Source: Hyphomicrobiaceae bacterium (lineage in GTDB: Bacteria > Pseudomonadota > Alphaproteobacteria > Rhizobiales > Hyphomicrobiaceae). From it: DNA of 6,365 bases. The stretch lies in NCBI GenBank assembly GCA_013214245.1, contig JABSQE010000121.1, positions 1 to 6,365 of the forward strand, given 5' to 3'. Below are positions 1 through 6,365 of this stretch, one piece after another. Below the pieces are notes generated by a model, which saw only the letters and a program-made list of their open reading frames with translations, did no database searches and was not told the DNA's origin. Position numbers and translations under genes: made by a program. The stretch's first letter is position 1. Each line of letters opens with the position of its first letter.

Positions 1-329
1 CCAGTTGGAGCGAAATCATTAAAAAGAAAATGATCGGAGATATGGCATGCTACTTATCCCTGAGCTAGGTTGTACGGCTGCAGTAAGTTGTTCTGAGATG
101 GCTGACATGAGATATACTTCAATCCATTAGCTGTTTATTGAAAGATGCATCTGACACCTGACCTTTGACCCTAAACTATCGTTTATCTTAGTATCAATTT
201 TTAATGGAAGTAATGCGCCCTGCAGAGTGATAGTATATCAACTATTTTGTAACCTGAGCCCAGCTAAAGTAAACGGTAAAATTATTGTAATACTCGCGAC
301 GCTCTGTAAATTAAAGTGTTCAGGTTTCT
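1..329. other. Non-coding stretch, possible GAF-domain remnants
   Basis: No open frame of useful length exists on either strand; all plus-strand frames are broken by stops. Scattered plus-strand fragments could be the worn N-terminal GAF domain expected upstream of a NifA-type AAA+ domain: DILQSISCLLKDASDT at about 102-149, and ALQSDSIS at about 217-240, which resembles the 'RRG.I.LLDP' stretch of such domains. These matches are weak and switch frame, so they are suggestive only. I see no tRNA, repeat array or mobile-element end here. Confidence 0.35.
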
Positions 330-880
330 CGAAATCAGATCGGCTTCAACAATATTGTTGAAAGAACTTATACGATGATATCTTTGCTCTCTCAGGTTTG
401 TCTAATGGCGTAATGTGATATAAATGTTTTGATACGCAATGAGTCAGATGCTGGCAAAGAACTTATCGCAAAAGCCATTCATGATAACCCACTTCGCTCT
501 GGTATTAGGATAATTAATCTTAGTTACGCAGCTTTACCTGAGAACTTTTTAGAAATTAGAATTAGAAGGTCATGACGGCTTAGAGGTGGACGGTTAGTGT
601 CTGGCTCTAACAACTCAGATAAACTTTAGTTTTCAAATAAATTTGACAGAACACATTGTTAGGTAGTGCAATCGTTAATAAAAATAATTATTGTGGCAAT
701 AACAACTAAAATTACAAGCAGGCTTGGAATGATCCGTAACTTGGTGAGCGCGAGCTTGTCGTAGTAGCTTAGGAGAAGGCGGAATGGATCCAGGCTAAGG
801 CTACGTAATTATTTGGTGTAACACCTGGCCAAATTAAGTACCGTATTATGGTCCTTAATATTCAATTTCGTCTGATTTGA
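330..880 (+). pseudogene. Decayed sigma-54-dependent activator, NifA-like
   Basis: Remnant of a bacterial enhancer-binding protein, the class of AAA+ ATPase that opens promoters for sigma-54 RNA polymerase. The frame from about 330 reads FNNIVERTYTMISLLSQV, the usual lead-in to the AAA+ domain, then a TAA (411-413). It continues with VLIRNESDAGKELIAKAIHD (426-485), a damaged Walker A (family GESGTGKE, here NESDAGKE), and AALPENFLE (528-554). A frameshift near 555 gives LELEGHDG (556-579), the expected LESELFGHEKG segment, but the GAFTGA loop is unrecognisable. About 200 codons of ATPase core (Walker B, sensors) are missing between about 595 and 740. The C-terminus returns at 746-880: ERELVVVA, stop, EKAEWIQAKAT, stop, LFGVTPGQIKYRI, matching the Fis-type helix-turn-helix of NifA/AnfA/VnfA (QAKAARLLGMTPRQ), ending at TGA 878-880. 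Membership of the activator class is near certain; the NifA subfamily is inferred from the HTH and the VLIRGESG-like P-loop strand. It cannot make a working protein. Confidence 0.85.
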
Positions 881-1045
881 ATATAATTTTGTGTATTAAG
901 CTAGTAATAAGCTTGAGAATATATAGAGCATTCTTGCAGGTGTATTTTTATAACGCCGAAAAGCCTATGCATTAGCCGTAGTAAACACTCTCTCTAAAGT
1001 TAGGAAACAGTGCAAACCACAACTCATAAGCATAATAAAAAGTTA
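881..1045. other. AT-rich intergenic spacer, no gene seen
   Basis: This spacer separates the natural stop of the plus-strand activator remnant from the stop of minus-strand leuC, so the two genes converge here. A 5-bp inverted repeat (AAGCT ... AGCTT, about 898-914) is too weak and lacks a T-run, so it is not a credible terminator. There is no leuD downstream of leuC. Confidence 0.5.
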
Positions 1046-2449
1046 TTAATTCAGTGTACGCACATCTACGAAACGACCAGCAATAGCCGCCGCTGCAGCC
1101 ATTGCTGGCGATACCAGATGCGTACGGCCTTGGTAGCCTTGACGACCTTCGAAATTTCTGTTCGATGTTGCAGCACAACGCTGGCCTGATTTTAATTGAT
1201 CAGAATTCATACCAAGGCACATCGAACAACCAGGTTCTCGCCAATCGAAACCAGCGTTTTTAAAAATTTTATCAAGACCTTCAGCTTCAGCCTGTGCTTT
1301 GACTAAACCGGATCCAGGAACCACGTGCGCATACGAAAGTTTATTAGAAATTATATTGCCTTTGACGATCCGTGCTACTTCTCGAAGATCTTCAATACGG
1401 CCATTAGTGCAAGAACCAATCCAAATTACATCCAATTCTATATCCGTTATCCTAGTATTAGCTGTTAAACCCATGTAATGAAGAGCGCGGATCATTGCAG
1501 CACGTTTGGTATCATCTTGAACTATGGCCGGGTCAGGGACACATCCATCAATTGTAGCAACCATTTCTGGACTAGTACCCCACGTTACGATAGGTGGCAG
1601 ATCGGAAGCATCCAATTTAAAATGTTGATCAAAGTTAGCACCGTCATCGGAATGAAGTGTTTCCCAATGTCGAATGGCCATATTCCATAGTTCACCCTTT
1701 GGTGCCATTGGGCGATCTTTGAGATAATTGTATGTCTTACAGTCCGGAGCGATTAAGCCAGCACGAGCACCAGCTTCGATGGACATATTACATATTGTCA
1801 TCCGACCTTCCATGCTTAGTTCTCGAATGGCATCCCCATCGTACTCAATAACATGCCCAGTACCACCAGCTGTACCAATTTTACCTATAATTGTTAAGAT
1901 AACATCTTTAGCAGTTACTCCAGAAGGAATTTTACCGTCCACTGTAATCCGCATATTATTTGCTTTGGATTGAATTAGTGTCTGTGTAGCGAGTACATGC
2001 TCGACCTCACTTGTACCAATGCCGTGAGCTAAAGCGCCAAATGCACCATGAGTTGACGTGTGGCTGTCCCCGCACACAATGGTCGTACCAGGCAGTGTAA
2101 AACCTTGTTCAGGACCAATAACGTGTACTATTCCCTGACGTATATCGGTTTCATTATAAAATTCAATGTCGAAATCTGAAACATTTTTTTTTAGTGTTTT
2201 AACCTGAAGTTGCGCCAGTGGATCATCAATCCCTTTTTCTCTGTTGGAGGTCGGCACGCAATGATCTACTACTGCTAAAGTCTTTTTAGGCATGCGAACT
2301 TGGCGATTAGCTATTCGTAAGCCCTCAAATGCCTGAGGACTTGTGACTTCGTGAATGAGATGGCGATCAATATAGATTAAACAAGTACCATCATCTTGAC
2401 GATATACTGTATGATCATCGAAAATTTTTTCGTATAAAGTCTTAATCAT
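1046..2449 (-). CDS. leuC: 3-isopropylmalate dehydratase large subunit LeuC
   Basis: LeuC with LeuD forms the cytoplasmic isopropylmalate isomerase, converting 2-isopropylmalate to 3-isopropylmalate in leucine biosynthesis. The 467-residue product is full length (E. coli 466). The aconitase-family signatures are visible: CGDSHTSTHGAFGALAHGIG (about 126-145), GSCTNGR (345-351) and PGCSMCLGMN (406-415). These supply the three 4Fe-4S ligands Cys347, Cys408 and Cys411, the same spacing as in E. coli. The C-terminus has SNRNFEGRQG and ends AAAAAIAGRFVDVRTLN, as in alphaproteobacterial LeuC. The ATG start fits the family N-terminus (MIKTLYEKIFDDH) but has no strong Shine-Dalgarno, only AAGTG a few bases upstream. 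It lies 88 nt after rpoN; a poor promoter-like pair (TTGTTA, 17 nt, CATAGC) sits in that gap. Oddities: the usual DHNVPT motif reads DHCVPT (Cys64), an A9 run interrupts codons near residue 88, and leuD is not adjacent. I judge it functional. Confidence 0.97.
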   Translation of the reverse strand: MIKTLYEKIFDDHTVYRQDDGTCLIYIDRHLIHEVTSPQAFEGLRIANRQVRMPKKTLAVVDHCVPTSNREKGIDDPLAQLQVKTLKKNVSDFDIEFYNETDIRQGIVHVIGPEQGFTLPGTTIVCGDSHTSTHGAFGALAHGIGTSEVEHVLATQTLIQSKANNMRITVDGKIPSGVTAKDVILTIIGKIGTAGGTGHVIEYDGDAIRELSMEGRMTICNMSIEAGARAGLIAPDCKTYNYLKDRPMAPKGELWNMAIRHWETLHSDDGANFDQHFKLDASDLPPIVTWGTSPEMVATIDGCVPDPAIVQDDTKRAAMIRALHYMGLTANTRITDIELDVIWIGSCTNGRIEDLREVARIVKGNIISNKLSYAHVVPGSGLVKAQAEAEGLDKIFKNAGFDWREPGCSMCLGMNSDQLKSGQRCAATSNRNFEGRQGYQGRTHLVSPAMAAAAAIAGRFVDVRTLN

Positions 2450-2537
2450 TGTTTACACTTTTTTTGTGGTCTAGGAAATTTACTTCTTGTAAAGTGCGAG
2501 ATGCTATGCAGACGCGACAATTAAGTAACAATTTTGC

Positions 2538-4001
2538 TTAAAACCGCAATCGTTTTTCCCGTCTTCTTTGAACTGATGAAGGGATGCGCATTAGATCGCG
2601 GTACTTAGCTACTGTTCGTCTAGCAATATCAATACCGTTTTGTTTGAGAAGCTCAACAATCTTATCGTCTGAAAGTATAGCATTCTGTGATTCGTTATCT
2701 ATCATGGTCTTTATTCGGCATCGTACTGCTTCTGATGAATATACATCGCCGTCTTCATCAGAAGAGGCAATAGCAGATGAAAAAAAATATTTGAGTTCAA
2801 ATACTCCGCGAGGGGTAGACATATACTTATTGCTAGTAACTCGGCTGATAGTGGATTCATGCATTGAAATTGCTTCAGCTATCGTTTTGAGATTTAAAGG
2901 GCGTAAATGTTGTACACCATGGGCGAAAAAGCCGTCTTGTTGTCGTACGATTTCCTGAGAGACTCGTAAAATAGTGCGAGCGCGTTGATCCAGACTCTTC
3001 ACAAGCCAGTTTGCTGTTTGAAAGCACTCTTGCAAATAGCTTTTCTCACCGTTTGACTTTACGCAACGTGACACTGTCGCATAATACGTCCTGTCGACCA
3101 GAACCCTAGGCAAGGTTTCACTGTTTAGCTCGACTGCCCAACCGTTATTAGCAGCTGAACTCACAATAACATCTGCAACAACAGGTTGCATCGGCGTTGC
3201 ATCAAAACTGTACCCTGGTTTAGGGTTTAGAGATTTCAGCTCTGCTATCATTTCCGTCAGCTCATCCATACTGACGTTAACAACACGTCTAAGTTCTGCC
3301 AATTTGTGTGTTGCAAGTAAAGGTAAATTTTCAAGAACAGCTCCGATCAAAGGGTCGAATCGATTTCGTTCTTGTAATTGCAAACGCAAACATTCAGCTA
3401 AATTACGAGCCGGGATACCGGCAGGCTCTGCTGTCTGAAGCAATCGAAGTACACGTTCCAAACGCTCGTAAGTTACACCGAGTTTTATTGCAGTTTCCGA
3501 TAAATCTCCGACTATATAGCCAGCGTCATCAACCATGTCTATAATATGAATTGCTATGATACTATCACCTGGATCTGTTAGGCACAATTGCATATGATTG
3601 TGAAGATGTTCACGCAAAGACATATTGATTGAGACATAAGATTCAATATTACTATCGTGTTGCTCAAAGTTATTGTTTTTACGGGAATTAGTAAGTTGAG
3701 ATAAAGTTGTTGTATGAGCCTCCGAGCTTGGACGATCTAAAACGGTAGACTCTCGGCAGATATCAAAGTCACGGGAATCTAAACCTTCATGATCTGTATT
3801 TGCTTCATCATTTTCGATGTAGGCCTTTGACGTGACGTCTTGATCGTCACGTTCTAGAAGAGGATTGCGCTCGAGTTCCGCTTCTACGAATGCTGCTAGT
3901 TCTATATTTGAAAACTGTAACAACTTTATAGCTTGTTGCAACTGAGGTGTCATTACAAGCTGCTGGCCTTGCCGCAATTCCATTTTGGCTAATAATGCCA
4001 T
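2538..4001 (-). CDS. rpoN: RNA polymerase sigma-54 factor RpoN
   Basis: Sigma-54 directs RNA polymerase to -24/-12 promoters and requires an AAA+ activator to open them. The 487-residue product is full length (E. coli 477). Region I is at 1-50 (MTPQLQQAIKLLQFSNIELA, glutamine/leucine-rich, contacts activators), followed by an acidic variable region II (about 51-120). The core-binding domain follows at about 120-250, with the typical PAGIPARNLAECLRLQL. Then come the DNA-binding domain with its helix-turn-helix (about 366-390, LKTIAEAISMHESTISRVTS) and the RpoN box ARRTVAKYRD (459-468), which reads the -24 element. The C-terminus IPSSVQRRREKRLRF is complete. The ATG is well supported by AGGGAAGG a few bases upstream. 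It follows lptB by 52 nt, the conserved alphaproteobacterial order, but hpf and ptsN, often found after rpoN, are replaced by leuC. A T8 run encodes part of KYFFSS. No damage is visible, although a sigma-54 activator in this window is dead. Confidence 0.97.
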   Translation of the reverse strand: MALLAKMELRQGQQLVMTPQLQQAIKLLQFSNIELAAFVEAELERNPLLERDDQDVTSKAYIENDEANTDHEGLDSRDFDICRESTVLDRPSSEAHTTTLSQLTNSRKNNNFEQHDSNIESYVSINMSLREHLHNHMQLCLTDPGDSIIAIHIIDMVDDAGYIVGDLSETAIKLGVTYERLERVLRLLQTAEPAGIPARNLAECLRLQLQERNRFDPLIGAVLENLPLLATHKLAELRRVVNVSMDELTEMIAELKSLNPKPGYSFDATPMQPVVADVIVSSAANNGWAVELNSETLPRVLVDRTYYATVSRCVKSNGEKSYLQECFQTANWLVKSLDQRARTILRVSQEIVRQQDGFFAHGVQHLRPLNLKTIAEAISMHESTISRVTSNKYMSTPRGVFELKYFFSSAIASSDEDGDVYSSEAVRCRIKTMIDNESQNAILSDDKIVELLKQNGIDIARRTVAKYRDLMRIPSSVQRRREKRLRF

Positions 4002-4053
4002 CTTGCCTTCCCTAATCGAAGACTGCCGGTTTAAAGTTTACATACGGGTCGAC

Positions 4054-4899
4054 CTAACTTGGCAAATCCCCTAAATACACTCGTTGCACATCCTTATTAT
4101 TAAGGATATCTTTCGGTTGGCCCTGGGCTAGGACACTGCCGTCGTATATGACATATCCCCGATCAATAAGATCTAAGGTTTCACGCCAATTATGATCCGT
4201 AATCAAGACCCCGATACCTCTTTTCGTCAAATGCCGAACGAGTAATTGAATATCGCCAACGGCAATTGGGTCGATACCTGCGAATGGCTCATCGAGTAAA
4301 ATAAATGAAGGGCGGGAAGCTAGAGCTCGTGCAATCTCACAACGCCGCCGTTCACCACCAGAAAGTGCTATCGATGGTGATTTTCTCAAGCGTGTTATTT
4401 GAAACTCTTCAAGTAAACTATTCAACTGTTCTCTTCGAGCTTGCCGATTAGGCTCAACTAATTCAAGGATTGCCATTATATTTTGCTCTACACTGAGACC
4501 TCTAAAAATAGAAGCCTCTTGCGGAAGATAGCCAATCCCTAACCGTGCACGTTGATACATAGGTAGTTTCGTCACATTATAGCCATTAATGAATACGCTG
4601 CCTTGATCGGCTGAAATAAGGCCAGTTATCATGTAAAAAACAGTTGTTTTACCGGCACCATTCGGACCGAGCAAACCAACCGCCTCTCCTCTTTTCACTT
4701 TAAGACTGACACCTTTAACAACGAGGCGACGCTTGTAACTTTTTTTGATATGCTTGATCTCTAGCCAGCCTGTCTGGCGCGACTGCCTAGGCACGGAGTT
4801 TGCTAATTGCTCATGCTCTGAATTTTTGGATTGGTGCTGTTGAGCGCTAGCGTTATCAGACTTGGAATTTAGTTTTAGACCTAATGCTTTTATTCTCAC
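4054..4899 (-). CDS. lptB: LPS export ABC transporter ATPase LptB
   Basis: LptB is the cytoplasmic ATPase that, with LptF and LptG, extracts lipopolysaccharide from the inner membrane and pushes it along the LptC-LptA-LptD bridge. All ABC motifs are intact: Walker A GPNGAGKTT (78-86), Q-loop in YLPQEASIF (Gln127), signature LSGGERRR (179-186), Walker B FILLDEPFAGID with Asp203/Glu204, and the H-loop ITDHN (His236). YLPQEASIFR and LDEPFAGIDP are hallmarks of LptB among ABC ATPases. The length of 281 exceeds E. coli (241) because of a hydrophilic N-terminal extension of about 44 residues before WLEIKHIKKSYK. The start is GTG without a clear Shine-Dalgarno; a later GTG (residue 36) would also keep the whole ATPase domain, so the N-terminus is uncertain. 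Oddities: the family DHNVRET reads DHNWRET, and the C-terminus ends YLGDLPS instead of the E. coli YLGEDFRL. It is flanked by an LptA-family gene 145 nt upstream and rpoN 52 nt downstream. Confidence 0.96.
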   Translation of the reverse strand: MRIKALGLKLNSKSDNASAQQHQSKNSEHEQLANSVPRQSRQTGWLEIKHIKKSYKRRLVVKGVSLKVKRGEAVGLLGPNGAGKTTVFYMITGLISADQGSVFINGYNVTKLPMYQRARLGIGYLPQEASIFRGLSVEQNIMAILELVEPNRQARREQLNSLLEEFQITRLRKSPSIALSGGERRRCEIARALASRPSFILLDEPFAGIDPIAVGDIQLLVRHLTKRGIGVLITDHNWRETLDLIDRGYVIYDGSVLAQGQPKDILNNKDVQRVYLGDLPS

Positions 4900-4951
4900 C
4901 TGATATAGTCTCGGCTATTAAGAGCTGTTGTTCAAATTAGCAATTTCACGA

Positions 4952-4978
4952 ATATTAATAGAATCTTTAGTTTTGCAA
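4952..4978 (-). promoter_or_regulatory. Weak sigma-70-like promoter candidate for lptB
   Basis: On the minus strand TTGCAA (4978-4973), a 15-nt spacer and TAATAT (4957-4952) lie in the 145-nt gap before lptB. Each box matches the consensus at four of six positions and the spacer is short. In sequence this AT-rich such pairs arise by chance, so this is only a candidate; read-through from lptA would serve equally well. Confidence 0.15.
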
Positions 4979-5044
4979 GCGGTTGTGTTTCAAAAATTTT
5001 GTGTACCAACTTGTACTAATATCAGTTGTTTTTTTTATTATTTT

Positions 5045-6340
5045 TTATTTGACTTTGCTCAGTACTGGCTGCCTGGTTTTGCTTGTGGCAACATCGCTAG
5101 GAAAAAATGTCGCACACATCCGCCCGCCAGAACACTCTCCATCAGTATTAATTTCTAGATCATCACTATTTGAGCCCTTCGATATTTCAGTTATCGTTTT
5201 TCCAGACTTTGACGTTACTGAACTCCATCCTCCTAATTTGCTAGTCTCAATGCGGCTAAGGCCAGTAGTCAGGTTGACAATCAGGCGTTCACCACGCACA
5301 ATTTGTCGCTTTTGTTTTAGTATTACATCGCCAGTGAGAACAACAATATTGCGCTCAACATCAAAATGGCCAGATTTTCCCGATGCATACTGACCATCAG
5401 TGGATCTAATAATGATTTCTTTGGGTGCGATAATCAATTTTAGTTTGGTAGGCGTATAATCTGAGTTGACAGTTTGGTGTAAAGAAGGTGTCAGGCCAAA
5501 CGACGTAGGACCTATAACGCCAGAGTAGTGGGCGTGTAAAATTGAGGTTTCAATTCGAAATAATTCTTGTAAAATACGTACATTATTTCGAAAAGTTGCT
5601 TTACCCTTGGCTTCCTGCACGTCCAGACGAAAAGCCTCAATTCTTATAGGCTCATTTGGATTTGCTCGGAACGTTTGGCTAGAGAAAAGTTTTTTTGATG
5701 TGGAGGTAATCGTCTTTTTTACTTTATTCTTATGATGTGGGTTCGTGTTTTTTCGGTGGCGGATGAACTTGACATTAATGCGACTGCTTTCTGAACCGGG
5801 GCTGGTAAGGGATAATTCGCCACGTTGTTGATCGTAATCAAGTCGGGTGCCCCGCATTACATTCTTACCTTGTTCGGCTACAACATGCCCTGATAAAATT
5901 ATTTTGCCACTCACGTTGTCAATCAAAGCTTTGTCGCCTTTAATTTTTACATCACCGTTAGCTAACATCACAACATCGCCAGTTAACTCAGCCATATCCT
6001 GCTCTGTATCGAACACCGCGAATTGACTAGTTATGCGTTCTTTCCCGTAGGTTATAACTACATCATCTCTAGCGGTGATTTTCTTAACCTTTGAAGCAGA
6101 ACTTGGTCCAGCGCTTGCACTGTAGTTTACGTTCATAACGCCTGCAGTGAGCCTGGTATTTCCTTGCGTTGCCACTATGTCACCGTTAAATCTAGCATGC
6201 TGCATATCTGTACGTACTAGTAATTTTTGTGCTTTTATGTCTACAGGTCGGCCCAGTTGCCCGGAGAAGCCCGCTAAATTCATTGGAGGATGGTAATCAT
6301 TGTTCTTTTTCTTATTGTCGTTGGAAGGATGTAAGCGCAT
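5045..6340 (-). CDS. lptA: LptA/OstA-family LPS transport protein, two OstA modules
   Basis: LptA proteins form the periplasmic beta-jellyroll bridge that carries lipopolysaccharide from LptC to LptD. From the ATG at 6340 the product has 431 residues, about twice an ordinary LptA (E. coli 185). Module 1 (about residues 30-180) starts GRPVDIKAQKLLV and contains FNGDIVATQGNTRLTAG, LTGDVVMLANGDVKIKG and SGHVVAEQGKNVMRG. A Lys/Thr/Ser-rich linker (about 193-220) leads to module 2 (about 230-365), starting EPIRIEAFRLDV and containing LTGDVILKQKRQIVRGERL. The tail has SGGRMCATFFP, like the GGRVRG(V/L)F end of LptA. The ATG is favoured by GGAG 5 nt upstream, but this N-terminus is hydrophilic with no signal peptide, which a periplasmic protein needs. 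The frame stays open to the window edge (TTG at 6358 and beyond), so the gene may be 5'-partial here. lptB downstream supports the LPS role. The alternative is a paralogous OstA-domain protein. Confidence 0.78.
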   Translation of the reverse strand: MRLHPSNDNKKKNNDYHPPMNLAGFSGQLGRPVDIKAQKLLVRTDMQHARFNGDIVATQGNTRLTAGVMNVNYSASAGPSSASKVKKITARDDVVITYGKERITSQFAVFDTEQDMAELTGDVVMLANGDVKIKGDKALIDNVSGKIILSGHVVAEQGKNVMRGTRLDYDQQRGELSLTSPGSESSRINVKFIRHRKNTNPHHKNKVKKTITSTSKKLFSSQTFRANPNEPIRIEAFRLDVQEAKGKATFRNNVRILQELFRIETSILHAHYSGVIGPTSFGLTPSLHQTVNSDYTPTKLKLIIAPKEIIIRSTDGQYASGKSGHFDVERNIVVLTGDVILKQKRQIVRGERLIVNLTTGLSRIETSKLGGWSSVTSKSGKTITEISKGSNSDDLEINTDGECSGGRMCATFFPSDVATSKTRQPVLSKVK

Positions 6341-6345
6341 CAGAA

Positions 6346-6349
6346 CTCC
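6346..6349 (-). promoter_or_regulatory. Shine-Dalgarno for the lptA-family ATG at 6340
   Basis: GGAG on the minus strand lies 5 nt before the ATG at 6340-6338. The codon overlaps a TGA in another frame (TGATG), and a TAA in a third frame lies 11 nt further upstream. Either could be the end of a preceding gene such as lptC, consistent with translational coupling. The site favours ATG 6340 over the TTG at 6358, although the absent signal peptide argues against it. Confidence 0.5.
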
Positions 6350-6365
6350 GTTAAGCAAATGCAGC

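Noticed and set aside
1..1045. Search for a leuD remnant downstream of leuC on the minus strand
   Set aside because: I could not find the GSSREHA motif or other LeuD signatures; the recognisable remains are a plus-strand activator.
1..1045. CRISPR array, tRNA or insertion sequence in the gene-poor region
   Set aside because: No regular repeats, no tRNA T-loop or acceptor stem pattern and no terminal inverted repeats with a transposase fragment were seen.
972..1178. Minus-strand open frame of 68 codons overlapping the end of leuC
   Set aside because: It lies in another frame of leuC, has no family features, and its composition is that of a shadow frame.
2521..2541. Inverted repeat TTAAG...CTTAA at the end of rpoN
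   Set aside because: A 5-bp AT-rich stem without a following T-run is too weak for a terminator.
2584..2958. Plus-strand open frame of 124 codons antisense to rpoN
   Set aside because: It is antisense to the conserved DNA-binding domain of RpoN and shows no recognisable motif.
5007..5036. Plus-strand hairpin CAACT...AGTTG followed by a T8 run, resembling an intrinsic terminator
   Set aside because: The stem is only 5 bp with a 12-nt loop, there is no plus-strand gene upstream to terminate, and on the minus strand, where the genes lie, the run is A-rich on the wrong side.
4983..5393. Plus-strand open frame of 136 codons, with a hydrophobic start, antisense to lptA
   Set aside because: The hydrophobic N-terminus comes from the T-rich intergenic run, and the remainder is antisense to the OstA-domain gene.

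Overview
The window suggests an AT-rich alphaproteobacterium with an eroding genome. LeuC reads like alphaproteobacterial 3-isopropylmalate dehydratase large subunits along its whole length. The block lptA, lptB, rpoN is the usual alphaproteobacterial neighbourhood that couples lipopolysaccharide export to the sigma-54 gene. The first kilobase has no intact gene but carries a decayed one, and homopolymer runs occur even inside genes. Together these point to a host-associated or otherwise relaxed-selection lineage. That lifestyle, and any closer placement such as Rhodospirillales, is inference.

Layout: all four intact genes are on the minus strand and are read from the right edge leftward. They are an LptA/OstA-family protein with two OstA modules (5045 to about 6340, possibly continuing past the edge), lptB (4054-4899, GTG start), rpoN (2538-4001) and leuC (1046-2449). 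Spacing between them is 145, 52 and 88 nt. I see no convincing terminator between them, so a single transcript is possible. The lptB-rpoN pair looks most tightly linked. The genes hpf and ptsN, which often follow rpoN in alphaproteobacteria, are not present; leuC is there instead. LeuC also lacks its usual partner leuD next to it.

Left region: 1-1045 holds no intact gene. On the plus strand, about 330-880 is the wreck of a sigma-54-dependent activator of NifA type. It retains the start of the AAA+ domain, a damaged Walker A, the segment leading to the GAFTGA loop, then a large deletion, and finally a recognisable NifA-like Fis-type helix-turn-helix ending at a plausible natural stop. Stretches upstream (about 100-290) may be remains of its GAF domain. 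The rest is AT-rich sequence in which I see nothing.

How the parts fit: LptA (periplasmic bridge) and LptB (cytoplasmic ATPase) belong to the Lpt lipopolysaccharide export machine. RpoN is sigma-54, which needs an AAA+ activator; one such activator lies dead just beyond leuC, while RpoN itself appears complete. LeuC serves leucine biosynthesis. The most notable points are the NifA-like pseudogene near an intact rpoN, and the double-module LptA with no visible signal peptide.
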